A DNA stretch of 55,499 bases from an uncultured beta proteobacterium (GCA_903951445.1 CAJBBZ010000075.1:1-55499); one strand, 5' to 3'; numbered from the stretch's first letter, positions 19,115 through 29,505 are shown. Notes: generated by a model from the letters alone, not told the origin. Made by a program: numbers and translations.

Positions 19115-19605
19115 CCTTGGTTCTCAATGCCGAAGCCCTGTACCTGGAGCTGCTGCGTGGCGTGCGCCTGTTGTGCCAGGCCGACAGCCGTTTGGTGGGC
19201 ATCACTTCGGGCGGCGCCTGGTTGGCCGAGCGTTTGCACAAAGACCTGGGTTTGCCAGGTGCCTTTGGCACGATTTCTTCGGCCATGCACCGCGACGACT
19301 TTGCCAAGCGCGGCTTAGCCGCCAGCGGCAAGACACATTTGCCCTTTGAAATCAAAGACGCGCATTTGGTGGTGCTGGACGATGTGCTCTACACCGGGCG
19401 CACCATACGCGCGATTACCAATGAATTGTTTGACTATGGCCGCCCGGCCAGCGTGCGCTTGGCGGTGCTGGTCGATAGGGGCGGGCGCGAGCTGCCGATC
19501 CAGGCCGACTTTGCCGCCGCGCGGGTCTCGCTCGATGCCGGGCAGTCGCTGGCCCTGGCGCGCGATGCGGCTGGTGCCTTCAGCTTTGATGTGAAAGAAA
19601 AATAA
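19111..19605 (+). CDS. pyrR: bifunctional pyrimidine regulator / uracil phosphoribosyltransferase PyrR
   Basis: Type I PRTase-fold protein of 164 residues. The PRPP loop reads V-V-L-D-D-V-L-Y-T-G-R-T-I-R-A, typical of PyrR, and GITSGGAWLAERL is the N-terminal loop. In Gram-positives PyrR binds pyr mRNA leaders. Here it is inside the operon with only 3 bp before pyrB and 4-bp overlap with ruvX, and no leader hairpin is visible. A role as uracil PRTase or as a regulator acting elsewhere is more plausible. Confidence 0.93.
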   Translation: MTLVLNAEALYLELLRGVRLLCQADSRLVGITSGGAWLAERLHKDLGLPGAFGTISSAMHRDDFAKRGLAASGKTHLPFEIKDAHLVVLDDVLYTGRTIRAITNELFDYGRPASVRLAVLVDRGGRELPIQADFAAARVSLDAGQSLALARDAAGAFSFDVKEK

Positions 19606-19608
19606 GCC

Positions 19609-20571
19609 ATGCTGCAACGGCGCAACCCGCAACTTAACCAGCACGGCGAGCTTATCCATTTGCTTTCGACGGAAGGGCTATCGCGCGAAATACTGACGCA
19701 CATCTTGGACACAGCGGCGCAGTTTGTCTCGGTCAGCGACCGCGAGGTGAAAAAAGTGCCGCTGCTGCGCGGCAAAAGCGTGTTTAATTTGTTTTTTGAA
19801 AATAGCACGCGCACCCGCACCACCTTTGAGATTGCGGCCACGCGCTTGTCCGCCGATGTGATTAATTTGGACATCGCCCGTTCGTCCGCTTCCAAAGGCG
19901 AATCGCTGCTGGACACGATTGCCAACCTCAGCGCTATGGCGGCGGATATTTTTGTGGTGCGGCATAGCGAATCGGGCGCGCCGTATTTGATAGCGCAGCA
20001 TGTGGCGCCGCATGTGCATGTAGTCAATGCGGGTGATGGCCGCCATGCGCATCCGACGCAAGGCCTGCTGGATATGTACACCATCCGGCACTACAAAAAA
20101 GACTTCACGAATTTGACGGTAGCCATCGTCGGCGATGTCTTGCATTCGCGGGTGGCGCGTTCGGACATCCATGCTTTAACGACGCTGGGCTGCGCCGAGG
20201 TGCGCGTGGTGGGCCCGCGCACCCTGGTGCCCAGCGATATGGCGAACATGGGCGTGCGCGTGTTCAACACCTTGGAAGAAGGTATCAAGGGTTGCGATGT
20301 CATCATCATGTTGCGCTTGCAAAACGAACGGATGAACGGTGCTTTGCTGCCTTCGAGCCACGAGTATTTCAAGAGCTTTGGCCTGACGGCAGACAAATTG
20401 GCCTTGGCCAAGCCTGACGCCATCGTGATGCATCCGGGGCCGATCAACCGGGGCGTGGAAATCGACTCGACAGTGGCCGATGGCGCTCAAAGCGTGATAT
20501 TGCCGCAAGTGACTTTCGGTATCGCTGTGCGTATGGCGGTGATGGGCATTGTTGCGGGCAATGAAGCATGA
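19609..20571 (+). CDS. pyrB: aspartate carbamoyltransferase catalytic subunit PyrB
   Basis: Joins carbamoyl phosphate and aspartate in pyrimidine synthesis. The 320-residue protein has the carbamoyl-phosphate motif STRTRTTFE, the loop [12 protein letters not shown] and the C-terminal [11 protein letters not shown]. It overlaps the open frame of the following pyrC-like gene and lies 3 bp after pyrR. No regulatory PyrI is seen, consistent with the class of ATCases that assemble with a dihydroorotase-like partner. Confidence 0.96.
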   Translation: MLQRRNPQLNQHGELIHLLSTEGLSREILTHILDTAAQFVSVSDREVKKVPLLRGKSVFNLFFENSTRTRTTFEIAATRLSADVINLDIARSSASKGESLLDTIANLSAMAADIFVVRHSESGAPYLIAQHVAPHVHVVNAGDGRHAHPTQGLLDMYTIRHYKKDFTNLTVAIVGDVLHSRVARSDIHALTTLGCAEVRVVGPRTLVPSDMANMGVRVFNTLEEGIKGCDVIIMLRLQNERMNGALLPSSHEYFKSFGLTADKLALAKPDAIVMHPGPINRGVEIDSTVADGAQSVILPQVTFGIAVRMAVMGIVAGNEA

Positions 20572-20581
20572 GGGCCGCGCC

Positions 20582-21892
20582 ATGAACTTACTGATTCAAA
20601 ACGGCCACTTGCTCGATCCCGCCAGTGGCTTGGATGCGCTGGGCGATGTAGCGATTGCCGACGGACGCGTGCTGGCCCTGGGCCAGATACCCGCCGATTT
20701 TGTGGCTAGCCAAACCTTGGACGCCCAAGGCTGCATCGTTATGCCCGGCTTGGTAGACCTGGCCGCCCGCTTGCGCGAGCCTGGCCATGAGCACGAAGGC
20801 ATGCTGGCTTCTGAATTGGCCGCAGCCGTCGCTGGAGGCGTAACCACCTTGGTTTGCCCGCCCGATACCGACCCCGTGCTCGATGAGCCAGGCCTGGTAG
20901 AAATGCTGCGCTTTCGGGCGCAAAGCCTGCACCAGGCGCGCGTGCTGCCGCTGGGAGCTTTAACGCGTGGCCTCAAGGGCGAAGTGCTCACCGAAATGCT
21001 GCAACTGTTTGAGGCCGGATGCGTAGGCTTTAGCCAGGCCGAAGTCGGCATCGCAAACACCCAGGTGCTGATGCGCGCCATGCAATACGCCCGCTCTTTT
21101 GGTTACACCGTTTGGCTGCGCCCGCAGGATTTGCATTTGGGTAAAGGCGTCGCCGCCAGCGGCCCGTTGGCTACGCGCATGGGCCTGAGCGGCGTGCCGG
21201 TAGCTGCCGAGACGATTGCCTTGCACACGATTTTTGAGCTGGTACGCGCCACCGGCGCGCGGGTACATATTTGCCGCTTGAGCAGCGCCGCCGGGGCCCA
21301 GTTGCTGCGCCAGGCCAAGGCCGAGGGATTGCCGGTGACGGGCGATGTCAGCGTCAATTCTTTGCACCTGACGGATATGGATGTGGGCTACTTCGACAGC
21401 CGCACCCGCTTGAACCCGCCGCTGCGCCAACAGCGCGACCGCGAGGCCCTGCGCCAGGCGCTGCAAGACGGCACCATCGACGCGCTGGTGTCTGACCATA
21501 TGCCCGTGGGCGCTGACGAAAAAGAACTGCCTTTTGCAGAGGCCGAGCCTGGCGCCACCGGGCTGGAATTGCTGCTGAGCCTGGCGCTCAAGTGGGCACA
21601 GGACAGCAAGCTGCCGCTGGTGCACGCCTTGGCCTGCGTGACGCATCGCAGCGCTGCCGTACTGGCGGCCAGCCAGGGCGCCGCGCAGGGCGGCATGGGC
21701 CGCTTGGCGGTGGGTGCCAAGGCCGATATCTGTGTTTTCGACCCGCAAGCGGCGTGGACGGTGCAGGCATCGGCGCTGCGCAGCCAAAGCAAGCACACAC
21801 CATTCGGTGGCTATGAGTTGCCAGGCCAAGTACGCGCCACATTGGTAGCCGGTCGGCTGGCCTTTCAGGCGCCGGGCACCAGCCCGCACTAA
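20582..21892 (+). CDS. pyrC: dihydroorotase-like protein PyrC' (probably inactive)
   Basis: Amidohydrolase-fold protein of 436 residues following pyrB. Where active type I dihydroorotases have D-x-H-x-H-x-R-E-P-G, this protein has D-L-A-A-R-L-R-E-P-G, so both N-terminal histidine metal ligands are missing. The later His ligand regions are also changed (HICRLSS; VSVNSLHLTD), while SDHMP and TRLNPPLR remain. This matches the PyrC' pseudo-dihydroorotases known from Pseudomonas, which support the structure of class A ATCase. ATG 20582 is chosen 10 bp after the pyrB stop. A catalytic dihydroorotase must be encoded elsewhere. Confidence 0.88.
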   Translation: MNLLIQNGHLLDPASGLDALGDVAIADGRVLALGQIPADFVASQTLDAQGCIVMPGLVDLAARLREPGHEHEGMLASELAAAVAGGVTTLVCPPDTDPVLDEPGLVEMLRFRAQSLHQARVLPLGALTRGLKGEVLTEMLQLFEAGCVGFSQAEVGIANTQVLMRAMQYARSFGYTVWLRPQDLHLGKGVAASGPLATRMGLSGVPVAAETIALHTIFELVRATGARVHICRLSSAAGAQLLRQAKAEGLPVTGDVSVNSLHLTDMDVGYFDSRTRLNPPLRQQRDREALRQALQDGTIDALVSDHMPVGADEKELPFAEAEPGATGLELLLSLALKWAQDSKLPLVHALACVTHRSAAVLAASQGAAQGGMGRLAVGAKADICVFDPQAAWTVQASALRSQSKHTPFGGYELPGQVRATLVAGRLAFQAPGTSPH

Positions 21893-21910
21893 ACCCTACG
21901 GCCCCGCGCT

Positions 21911-22663
21911 GTGCCTAAGCCTTCCAAGCTGCGCGGTGCCTGGCGCCTTGTGCGTCTGTTGGTGCATGTGCTGCGTGGCTGGTTGACGATTCGTTTGCGT
22001 TTCCCCGCTTGGTCGCAAGCGCGGCGTAATCAGGCGGTGCAGCAGTGGTCGCAAGCCATGCTCGATATTCTGGGTTTGCAATTGCGCATCGAAGGCCAGT
22101 TACTCCGCCAAGGGCCCTTGATGCTGGTGTGCAACCATATTTCCTGGTTGGATATTGCCGTCTTGCATGCGGCGGTACATTGCCGCTTTATCTCCAAAGA
22201 CGATATACGCGACTGGCCGGTGCTGGGCACGCTGGCCAGCGGCGGCGGTACTTTGTACATCAGCCGTGCCTCGCGCCGCGACGCTTTGCGCGTGGTGCAC
22301 CAAATGGCCCAAGCCTTGCAACAGGGCGATGTGCTGGCTTTTTTCCCTGAAGGCACGACCGGCGACGGCAGCACGGTCTTACCGTTCCATGCCAATTTAT
22401 TACAAGCCGCGATTACGGCGGATGCGCCGGTACAGGCGCTGGGTTTGCGTTTTGAAGACGCGGCCAGCGGCGCGCCCAGTTTTGCACCTTGCTATGTGGG
22501 CGATGAGAGCTTGCTAGATTCCGCCTGGCGCACGGTGTGTGCGCCGCCGCTGCGCGCGGTACTGCGCTGTGCCCCGGTGGAAAACGCCCAAGGCCGGGAC
22601 CGGCGCGCATTTGCCAGCGACTTGCGCGAGACCGTGATAGGCCTGCGCGCAGGAAGCCTGTAG
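21911..22663 (+). CDS. 1-acyl-sn-glycerol-3-phosphate acyltransferase (PlsC family)
   Basis: Membrane-associated acyltransferase of 250 residues. The catalytic H-X4-D motif is N-H-I-S-W-L-D, and the glycerol-phosphate-binding block is F-F-P-E-G-T-T-G-D-G. An N-terminal hydrophobic helix is present. The start is GTG 21911, 18 bp after the pyrC' stop. The family makes phosphatidic acid or acylates related lipids; the exact acceptor is not evident. The stop codon directly abuts the convergent DUF721 gene. Confidence 0.88.
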   Translation: MPKPSKLRGAWRLVRLLVHVLRGWLTIRLRFPAWSQARRNQAVQQWSQAMLDILGLQLRIEGQLLRQGPLMLVCNHISWLDIAVLHAAVHCRFISKDDIRDWPVLGTLASGGGTLYISRASRRDALRVVHQMAQALQQGDVLAFFPEGTTGDGSTVLPFHANLLQAAITADAPVQALGLRFEDAASGAPSFAPCYVGDESLLDSAWRTVCAPPLRAVLRCAPVENAQGRDRRAFASDLRETVIGLRAGSL

Positions 22664-22978
22664 CTAGCCGCCGGCGCTGGCAGCGCGGACCTTGAGGCGA
22701 ATCGCGGTAATATCGTGGCCCTCGCGCGCAAGGCGCTCCAGCAGCAAGGGCTGTAACTGGCGTAATTTGGCAGCGATGGCGGTGGAGTCCACTAGCAGGC
22801 ACCATACTTGGCCTTCGAGGGGCCCGGCCTGTACACCAGGGCGCAAACCCGGGGGTAGCAAACTCGTGATGCAGCGCAAGCAGGCGCAAGATTGGGCACT
22901 TAAGTCCACCAAGCGGGCCAACGTGGGTGAATCCAGACTGGCCTGAAGCACCGAGACCGAGGTGTTGGAGCGGCGCAT
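22664..22978 (-). CDS. DUF721 (DciA-like) protein
   Basis: A 104-residue protein with the DUF721/DciA pattern: a basic N-terminus, then a small domain with W-C-L-L-V-D-S-T-A-I-A-A-K-L-R-Q-L-Q-P and a C-terminal IRLKVR strand. DciA proteins load the replicative helicase in bacteria lacking DnaC, but this short form may be only partly equivalent. It is divergent from the M23 peptidase (23 bp gap) and lies next to secA, an arrangement known from Burkholderiales. Confidence 0.7.
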   Translation of the reverse strand: MRRSNTSVSVLQASLDSPTLARLVDLSAQSCACLRCITSLLPPGLRPGVQAGPLEGQVWCLLVDSTAIAAKLRQLQPLLLERLAREGHDITAIRLKVRAASAGG

Positions 22979-23001
22979 CGAAACAAATAAGGGGATAGCG
23001 T

Positions 23002-23934
23002 ATGCAATTGATTATCACGGATCCCAGGCTCTCGCGCAGTTATGTGCTGCAGACCAGTCCGGGCGGCGTGGCCCTGGCCATGGTGGGCTTTTTTATCGCC
23101 GTGACCCTGGTCTCGGCCGGTATTTACCACTGGATTTTGCTCAAGGGTGCACGTGAAGGCTGGCCGGTCATTAGCCAGGTGATGCGCTTGGTGGTGAAGG
23201 ACGAGTTTGACCAGCGCGATCGGTATTTGCGCGAAAACATTGAGGTGCTGGCCAAGCGCATGGGCGAGATGCAGGCCAAGTTAATGCAAATGGAGTCGCT
23301 GGCCGAGCGGGTATCGGGGCTGGCGGGCCTCGACCCGGCGCAAGTGCGCACCGCGCCTGGCCGCGGTGGCACGCTGGTGGCCGGGCGCACCATGAACCTG
23401 CAAGAGCTGCAGACCGTTATGGGTCATATCGAGGTCGATACCAGCGCCCGCAACGACTTGATGACCGCCATCGAGTCGCGCCTGTTTGAGCAAAAGATCA
23501 AGAAACTCATGATTCCCACGCAAATGCCTGTGCCTGAGGTTAGTACCGGCTCGGGCTTTGGCTGGCGTATCGACCCGTTCACCGGCATGAGCGCCCTACA
23601 CCAGGGCCTGGATTTCCCCGCGCCGGTGGGTACCACCGTGCTGTCCGCAGCGGGCGGCGTGGTGGTGACGCAGGAGGTGCAGCCTCATTACGGCCTGGTG
23701 ATTGAGGTGGACCACGGCAACGAGGTGTTGACGCGCTACGCCCATCTGTCCCGCGCCTTTGTAAAAAAAGGCGATTTGATCAAGCGCGGCCAAAAAATGG
23801 CGGAGGTGGGCAATACCGGTCGCTCCACCGGGCCGCATTTGCATTTTGAGGTCTTGGTGCGCGGGGTGGCGCAGGATCCGCAGAAATTCCTGGCCCTAGG
23901 CCGCAGTGAGGCGGACAAGACGGCGAAACGCTAA
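23002..23934 (+). CDS. M23 family metallopeptidase (LytM/NlpD-type)
   Basis: Membrane-anchored cell-wall endopeptidase of 310 residues. One N-terminal transmembrane helix (VALAMVGFFIAVTLVSAGIY) is followed by a coiled-coil-like region with Met/Gln/Leu repeats and a C-terminal peptidase M23 domain. The zinc ligands are in H-Q-G-L-D-F and in G-P-H-L-H-F-E, with a further catalytic H in RYAHLS. Good Shine-Dalgarno-like AAGGGG lies before ATG 23002. Located upstream of secA, separated by a leader with two hairpins. Confidence 0.92.
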   Translation: MQLIITDPRLSRSYVLQTSPGGVALAMVGFFIAVTLVSAGIYHWILLKGAREGWPVISQVMRLVVKDEFDQRDRYLRENIEVLAKRMGEMQAKLMQMESLAERVSGLAGLDPAQVRTAPGRGGTLVAGRTMNLQELQTVMGHIEVDTSARNDLMTAIESRLFEQKIKKLMIPTQMPVPEVSTGSGFGWRIDPFTGMSALHQGLDFPAPVGTTVLSAAGGVVVTQEVQPHYGLVIEVDHGNEVLTRYAHLSRAFVKKGDLIKRGQKMAEVGNTGRSTGPHLHFEVLVRGVAQDPQKFLALGRSEADKTAKR

Positions 23935-23961
23935 AATCGGCGATTCAGCCAGGGCGGGTGT

Positions 23962-23981
23962 GCGGCGCATTTTTGCGCTGC
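23962..23981 (+). other. hairpin downstream of M23 peptidase
   Basis: An 8-bp stem (GCGGCGCA/TGCGCTGC with one G-U pair) and a TTTT loop lies 27 bp after the peptidase stop. No long T-tract follows, so it may be a weak terminator or processing site in the secA leader. Confidence 0.45.
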
Positions 23982-24026
23982 CTTAACTCTTTCAAATCAT
24001 CCACAACGGACTACCACTGCGCTGTT

Positions 24027-24049
24027 CTGTGAGCACTTCGGTCTCACAG
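24027..24049 (+). promoter_or_regulatory. UUCG-capped hairpin in secA leader
   Basis: CTGTGAG and CTCACAG pair, extended by AC/GT after one bulged C, and closed by a C(UUCG)G tetraloop, one of the most stable RNA loops. The 3' arm runs directly into the AGGGCGG sequence that can act as the secA ribosome binding site 11 bp before ATG 24066. It may modulate secA translation. Confidence 0.5.
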
Positions 24050-24065
24050 GGCGGACTTTCTACCG

Positions 24066-26822
24066 ATGCCACTCTCCTTTCTCACCAAGTTATTTGGAAG
24101 CCGCAATGACCGTCTGCTCAAGCAGTACCGGACTTCCGTTGTGCGTATCAACGCGCTGGAGCCGCAGTACGAGGGCTTGAGTGATGAGGCCTTGCGGGGC
24201 AAAACGGCCGAGTTCAAGGCCCGCGTGGCCGGTGGCGAGAGTTTGGATGCCATCTTGCCCGAGGCGTTTGCCGTCGTACGCGAAGGCGCCAAGCGCGTTA
24301 TGAAAATGCGCCACTTTGACGTGCAGCTCATGGGTGGCATGGCGCTGCACCAGGGCAAGATTGCAGAAATGGGTACCGGCGAAGGTAAGACCTTGACGGC
24401 AACGCTTGCGGTGTACCTCAACGCCCTGACCGGTAAAGGCGTGCATGTGGTCACCGTGAACGACTACCTGGCCGGACGCGACGCGCGCTGGATGGGCCAG
24501 CTCTACGGCTTTTTAGGCTTGAGTGTGGGTATCAATACGTCACAAGCACCGCGTGCGGATAAGCAAGCCGCCTATGGATCGGACATCACCTACGGCACCA
24601 ACAATGAATACGGCTTTGACTACCTGCGCGACAACATGGTCTACGAGGTCACCGACCGGGTTCAGCGCGGGCTGAACTTCGCCATCGTCGATGAGGTTGA
24701 TTCGATTTTGATCGACGAGGCGCGCACGCCGCTGATCATCAGCGGCCAGGCTGAAGACCACACCGCGATGTACGTGGCCATCAATACCGTGATTCCCGCG
24801 CTCAAGCGCCAGGAAGGTGAGTTGGACTTGCGCACCGGCGAGGGCGTGATTACCCCGGGCGACTTCACGCTGGACGAAAAATCGCAGCAAGTGTTTTTGA
24901 CCGAGCAAGGCCATGAAAGCGCCGAGCGGCTGTTGGCAGGCCTGAACCTGATTCCGGCAGGCTCTTCCCTTTACGACCCGGCCAATATCAGCCTGATGCA
25001 CCATGTGTATGCCGCCTTGCGCGCCAACCATTTGTACCACCGCGACCAGCACTACGTGGTGCAAGAGGACGAGATCATCATCGTGGACGAATTCACTGGC
25101 CGCTTAATGACTGGACGGCGCTGGAGCGATGGCCTGCACCAGGCGGTGGAGGCCAAAGAAGGTGTGGCGATCCAGGCCGAAAACCAGACGCTGGCCTCTA
25201 TCACTTTCCAGAATTATTTCCGCCTATACAGCAAGCTCTCCGGGATGACTGGTACGGCCGACACCGAGGCCTATGAGTTCCAGGAAATATATGGCTTGGA
25301 GACGACGGTGATTCCCCCGAACCGCCCCAGCCGCCGTGACGACCAGTTGGACCGGGTGTACAAAACCACTGCCGAAAAATACAAGGCAGCGATTGACGAT
25401 ATCCGCGAATGCTATGGACGCGGACAGCCGGTGTTGGTGGGAACCACGTCTATCGAGAACTCGGAAATTATTTCGAACTTACTGACCGCAGAAAAGCTGC
25501 CGCACCAGGTACTGAACGCCAAGCAGCACGCCCGCGAGGCCGACATTGTGGCCCAGGCTGGTCGTGCACAAATGATCACGATTGCCACCAATATGGCCGG
25601 ACGCGGCACCGACATTGTGCTGGGCGGCAATGTAGAAAAAGCCATTGAGGCCATGCGCGCCGACGAGTCGCTGGACGACGCGACGCGGGTCACGCGCGAA
25701 GCCGAACTGCGCGCGCAATGGGACATCGACCACAAAAACATCACCAGCCTGGGCGGCTTGCGCATCATCGCCACCGAGCGCCATGAGTCGCGCCGCATCG
25801 ACAACCAGTTGCGCGGCCGTTCAGGGCGCCAGGGCGACCCCGGCTCTTCGCGTTTTTACCTAAGTTTGGATGACGCTTTGATGCGCATCTTTGCCGGCGA
25901 CCGCGTCAAAGCCATCATGGATCGGCTCAATATGCCGGAAGGCGAAGCGATCGAGGCGGGCATGGTGACGCGCAGCATCGAGAGCGCGCAGCGCAAGGTC
26001 GAGGCCCGCAACTTCGATATGCGCAAGCAATTGCTGGAATACGACGACGTCTCCAATGACCAGCGCAAAGTGATTTACCAGCAGCGCAATGCGATTTTGG
26101 ACGCGCAGGATTTGAGCGCCCAGATTGCCAATTTGCGGCGCGGAAGTTTTGAAGACCTGGTGCGCTCGTTTGTACCGGTGGAGTCGGTGGAAGAGCAGTG
26201 GGATGTGGCGGGCCTGCAGCGCCAACTAGCCGATGACTGGGGCATTGCCTTGGACCTGGTCGGCCGTGTCAGCGCGGCCAGCGCTATTAGCGACGAGGAT
26301 ATTGTGACCATGGTGCTGGAGGCGGCCGATGCGGCATTTGCTGCCAAGGTCGAGCATGTGGGCCCAAGCGGCTTTACGCAGTTTGAGCGCATGGTCTTGT
26401 TGCAAACCATAGACAGCCAGTGGCGCGACCATTTGAGTTCGCTGGACTATTTGCGCCAGGGCATCCATTTGCGCGGTTATGCGCAAAAGCAACCCAAGCA
26501 GGAATACAAACGTGAAGCCTTCGAATTATTCGGCCAGATGCTCGATTCGGTAAAAAACGAAGTTACCAAAATTTTGATGACGGTGCGCATCCAGTCCGCC
26601 CAGCAGTTGGACGAAGCCGCCCAGGCTTTGGAGGCCAAGGGCGAGACATTGAGCAACGTGACCTACACCGCGCCCACCGATACCGGCGAGCCTGAAACCG
26701 TGTCCCTGGCGGACCTGGGTTTGCCGCAAGCCAGCGCCCCCATCCCGCGTGTGGGCCGCAACGAACCCTGCCCCTGCGGCAGCGGCAAAAAGTTCAAACA
26801 ATGCCATGGCAAATTAGCTTGA
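24066..26822 (+). CDS. secA: preprotein translocase ATPase SecA
   Basis: Motor of Sec-dependent export, 918 residues, full length. Motifs include the Walker A G-T-G-E-G-K-T, the DEAD-like [22 protein letters not shown], and the C-terminal zinc/SecB-binding [13 protein letters not shown]. No SecM-like upstream gene is present; instead the leader has a stable hairpin near the ribosome binding site. Confidence 0.98.
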   Translation: MPLSFLTKLFGSRNDRLLKQYRTSVVRINALEPQYEGLSDEALRGKTAEFKARVAGGESLDAILPEAFAVVREGAKRVMKMRHFDVQLMGGMALHQGKIAEMGTGEGKTLTATLAVYLNALTGKGVHVVTVNDYLAGRDARWMGQLYGFLGLSVGINTSQAPRADKQAAYGSDITYGTNNEYGFDYLRDNMVYEVTDRVQRGLNFAIVDEVDSILIDEARTPLIISGQAEDHTAMYVAINTVIPALKRQEGELDLRTGEGVITPGDFTLDEKSQQVFLTEQGHESAERLLAGLNLIPAGSSLYDPANISLMHHVYAALRANHLYHRDQHYVVQEDEIIIVDEFTGRLMTGRRWSDGLHQAVEAKEGVAIQAENQTLASITFQNYFRLYSKLSGMTGTADTEAYEFQEIYGLETTVIPPNRPSRRDDQLDRVYKTTAEKYKAAIDDIRECYGRGQPVLVGTTSIENSEIISNLLTAEKLPHQVLNAKQHAREADIVAQAGRAQMITIATNMAGRGTDIVLGGNVEKAIEAMRADESLDDATRVTREAELRAQWDIDHKNITSLGGLRIIATERHESRRIDNQLRGRSGRQGDPGSSRFYLSLDDALMRIFAGDRVKAIMDRLNMPEGEAIEAGMVTRSIESAQRKVEARNFDMRKQLLEYDDVSNDQRKVIYQQRNAILDAQDLSAQIANLRRGSFEDLVRSFVPVESVEEQWDVAGLQRQLADDWGIALDLVGRVSAASAISDEDIVTMVLEAADAAFAAKVEHVGPSGFTQFERMVLLQTIDSQWRDHLSSLDYLRQGIHLRGYAQKQPKQEYKREAFELFGQMLDSVKNEVTKILMTVRIQSAQQLDEAAQALEAKGETLSNVTYTAPTDTGEPETVSLADLGLPQASAPIPRVGRNEPCPCGSGKKFKQCHGKLA

Positions 26823-26831
26823 AGCCACACC

Positions 26832-28061
26832 ATGCCTGTTGATTTAGCCCCGCCCAACCCAGCGCAATTGTTTCCCATCCCCGGCCTGCGCATTGGCGTG
26901 GTCGAGGCGGGTATCCGTAAAGTAGGCCGCAAAGACCTGTCAGTGTTTTTGCTCGATGCCGGTGCCAGCGTGGGCGCGGTGTTTACCTCCAACCGTTTTT
27001 GTGCGGCCCCGGTGCAAATCTGCCAAAACCATTTGGCCTCGGGCGCGGCGATTCGCGCTTTGCTGATCAACACCGGCAACGCCAATGCAGGTACCGGCGC
27101 CGATGGCATGGCGCGTGCGCGTAGCACCTGCGATGCACTGGCCCAGCGCCTTGGTGTGGACGCGGCCCAAGTGCTGCCCTTTTCCACGGGTGTGATCATG
27201 GAACCGCTGCCCGCTGAGCGCATCATCGCGGGCCTGGACGCCGCCATTGCTGCCGCTAAAGAAGACAACTGGCTGGCGGCAGCCCAGGGCATCATGACCA
27301 CCGACACCGTGCCTAAGGCTTTTGGCACCCAAGTGCAAGTGCAGGGCAAAACCATCAGCATCACCGGCATCAGCAAGGGTGCGGGCATGATCCGCCCGAA
27401 CATGGCGACCATGCTGGGCTATATCGCCACCGACGCCTGCGTGGCGCCGCATTTGTTGCAGCCGCTGGCCAAAGCCCTGGCCGATGCCAGCTTTAACCGC
27501 ATTACCGTCGATGGCGATACCTCTACCAACGACTCGCTGGTGTTGGTGGCCACGAACAAAGCCGGGCATGCGCCGATTAGCGCCTTGGACAGTGTGGAGG
27601 GCCAAGCCTTGTACCAAGGCTTGCTCCAAGTGGCATTGCAACTGGCGCAGGCCATTGTGCGCGATGGCGAAGGCGCGACCAAATTCATCACAGTGCAGGT
27701 GGACGGGGGCGCTACTACCGAAGAATGCAGCCGCGTGGCCTATGCGATCGCGCATTCGCCTTTGGTGAAGACCGCGTTTTTTGCCAGCGACCCGAACCTG
27801 GGCCGCATCTTGGCGGCCGTCGGTTATGCGGGAATTGCCGACCTAGATACCGATGGCATCGAACTGTATTTGGACGATGTGCATGTCGCTACCCGTGGCG
27901 GGCGCAACCCGGCCTACCAGGAAGCCGATGGCCAGCGCGTCATGAAGCAAAGCGAAATTTTGGTGCGCGTGGGGCTGGGTCGCGGTCAGGCCAGCCACAC
28001 CGTGTGGACCTGTGACCTGAGCCACGAATACGTCAGCATCAACGCCGATTACCGGTCTTAA
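26832..28061 (+). CDS. argJ: bifunctional glutamate N-acetyltransferase / amino-acid acetyltransferase ArgJ
   Basis: Ornithine acetyltransferase of arginine synthesis, 409 residues. The precursor is cleaved by itself into alpha and beta chains; the site is K-G-A-G-M-I-x-P-N-M-A-T-M-L, where the Thr becomes the N-terminal nucleophile. D-G-D-T-S-T-N-D-S is the conserved downstream block, and the C-terminus ends SINADYRS. It begins 9 bp after secA and is probably co-transcribed. Confidence 0.96.
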   Translation: MPVDLAPPNPAQLFPIPGLRIGVVEAGIRKVGRKDLSVFLLDAGASVGAVFTSNRFCAAPVQICQNHLASGAAIRALLINTGNANAGTGADGMARARSTCDALAQRLGVDAAQVLPFSTGVIMEPLPAERIIAGLDAAIAAAKEDNWLAAAQGIMTTDTVPKAFGTQVQVQGKTISITGISKGAGMIRPNMATMLGYIATDACVAPHLLQPLAKALADASFNRITVDGDTSTNDSLVLVATNKAGHAPISALDSVEGQALYQGLLQVALQLAQAIVRDGEGATKFITVQVDGGATTEECSRVAYAIAHSPLVKTAFFASDPNLGRILAAVGYAGIADLDTDGIELYLDDVHVATRGGRNPAYQEADGQRVMKQSEILVRVGLGRGQASHTVWTCDLSHEYVSINADYRS

Positions 28062-28078
28062 GCGCGAAAGCCAGGCAT

Positions 28079-28969
28079 ATGCAAGACCAGCAACTTTGGG
28101 GCCCATTTATAGCGCGTGCTGAACGCTTTATGGACCGGGTGGAAGCGGCGTTGCGCCTGGACATAGAGCAGCCCGATTGGGACAGCGCAATAGCCTTTCG
28201 CTACCGCAAGCGCGTATCGGGCCAAGGCTATATCGGCGCGGTGCGCCAGGTCGGGGCCATGCGTCTGGATGACCTCAAAGAAATCGACATCCAGAAAGAA
28301 AAAATCCGCCGCAACACCGAGCAATTTGTACAAGGCAAAACTGCGAACAATGTGCTGCTGACCGGCGCGCGCGGTACTGGCAAGTCCTCGCTGGTGCGTG
28401 CCTGTCTAAACACTTATAGCGCCCAGAGCTTGCGCTTGATCGAGGTGGATAAATCGGATTTGATCGACCTGCCGGATATGGTGGATATCTTGGCGCGGCG
28501 CCCTGAAAAATTCATTGTGTTTTGCGATGACCTGAGCTTTGACCAGGGTGAGGCCGGTTACAAAGCGCTCAAGTCGGTGCTGGACGGGTCGGTGTCGGAA
28601 ACCTCGGCTAACGTCCTGATTTACGCCACCAGCAACCGGCGCCATCTGCTACCCGAGTACATGGCTGAGAACCTCAGTTACCAGCACACCGAGAGCGGCG
28701 AAGTGCACCCGGGCGAAGTAGTAGAAGAAAAGATATCCCTGTCCGAGCGCTTTGGTTTGTGGGTCAGTTTTTACCCTTTCACGCAAGACGAATACCTCAC
28801 CATCGTGGCCCAATGGTTGGATGCCTTGGGCGTCGATGTGACAAAGCGCAGCGACTGGCGCGAAGAGGCCTTGATCTGGGCGCTGGAGCGCGCCTCGCGC
28901 AGTGGCCGCGTGGCCTGGCAATTCGCCAAAGACTTTGCCGGACGGCAGGACCCGGGCGCGGCGGCATGA
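28079..28969 (+). CDS. DUF815 family AAA ATPase
   Basis: Predicted P-loop ATPase of 296 residues. Walker A is G-A-R-G-T-G-K-S-S and Walker B-like F-V/I-V-F-C-D-D-L-S-F. The sensor region YATSNRRHLLPEYM is typical of DUF815 proteins. Substrate and role are unknown. It follows argJ by 17 bp and overlaps mutT (ATGA), which makes the argJ-ATPase-mutT set conserved in betaproteobacteria. Confidence 0.9.
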   Translation: MQDQQLWGPFIARAERFMDRVEAALRLDIEQPDWDSAIAFRYRKRVSGQGYIGAVRQVGAMRLDDLKEIDIQKEKIRRNTEQFVQGKTANNVLLTGARGTGKSSLVRACLNTYSAQSLRLIEVDKSDLIDLPDMVDILARRPEKFIVFCDDLSFDQGEAGYKALKSVLDGSVSETSANVLIYATSNRRHLLPEYMAENLSYQHTESGEVHPGEVVEEKISLSERFGLWVSFYPFTQDEYLTIVAQWLDALGVDVTKRSDWREEALIWALERASRSGRVAWQFAKDFAGRQDPGAAA

Positions 28970-29436
28970 GCCAGGTGCCGGTGGACCGGGTGGCCGACGG
29001 CCATGTGGCCCGCACCGGCGGCACCGAGCGGCCCCTAACCGAAGTGGCCGTGGGCGTGTTGCTGCGGCCCAATGGCCATTTTTTGATGACTTCGCGCCCG
29101 GCGGGCAAGGCTTACGCCGGTTACTGGGAATTTCCCGGCGGCAAGGTGGAGCCGCAAGAATCGCTGGAGCAGGCCTTGACACGCGAGCTGTATGAAGAAT
29201 TGGGCATCCAGGTGCTGCAATGTCAGCCTTGGCAAGTGCAGGTGGTGGACTACCCGCACGCGCTGGTACGCCTGCATTTTTTCAAGGTGCTGGACTGGTC
29301 AGGCGAATTAGTGATGCGCGAGGGGCAGCACGCGCAATGGCAGGAGCTCCCCGTCCAGGTCGAACCCGTTTTACCGGGCGCTTTGCCGGTATTGGCTTGG
29401 CTGGCCGGTGAGCAGGGGGCGGCGCAGGCGCTTTGA
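28966..29436 (+). CDS. mutT: Nudix hydrolase, MutT-like (8-oxo-dGTP diphosphatase)
   Basis: A 156-residue Nudix protein that probably removes oxidised dGTP from the nucleotide pool. The Nudix box is complete: G-G-K-V-E-P-Q-E-S-L-E-Q-A-L then R-E-L-Y-E-E-L-G-I. The first 20 residues are variable. ATG 28966 overlaps the DUF815 stop. The upstream in-frame open region lies inside the ATPase gene and is not used. Confidence 0.88.
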   Translation: MSQVPVDRVADGHVARTGGTERPLTEVAVGVLLRPNGHFLMTSRPAGKAYAGYWEFPGGKVEPQESLEQALTRELYEELGIQVLQCQPWQVQVVDYPHALVRLHFFKVLDWSGELVMREGQHAQWQELPVQVEPVLPGALPVLAWLAGEQGAAQAL

Positions 29437-29505
29437 AAAGGGTGGTTTATTGCAGGTGCTGAGCCTACCCACCGCCTGCGTGGAAGCGCTTTTCCCCGGC
29501 CCGGC

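Noticed and set aside
19606..19608. PyrR-type attenuator before pyrB
   Set aside because: Only three bases separate pyrR and pyrB, so no leader structure can form there.
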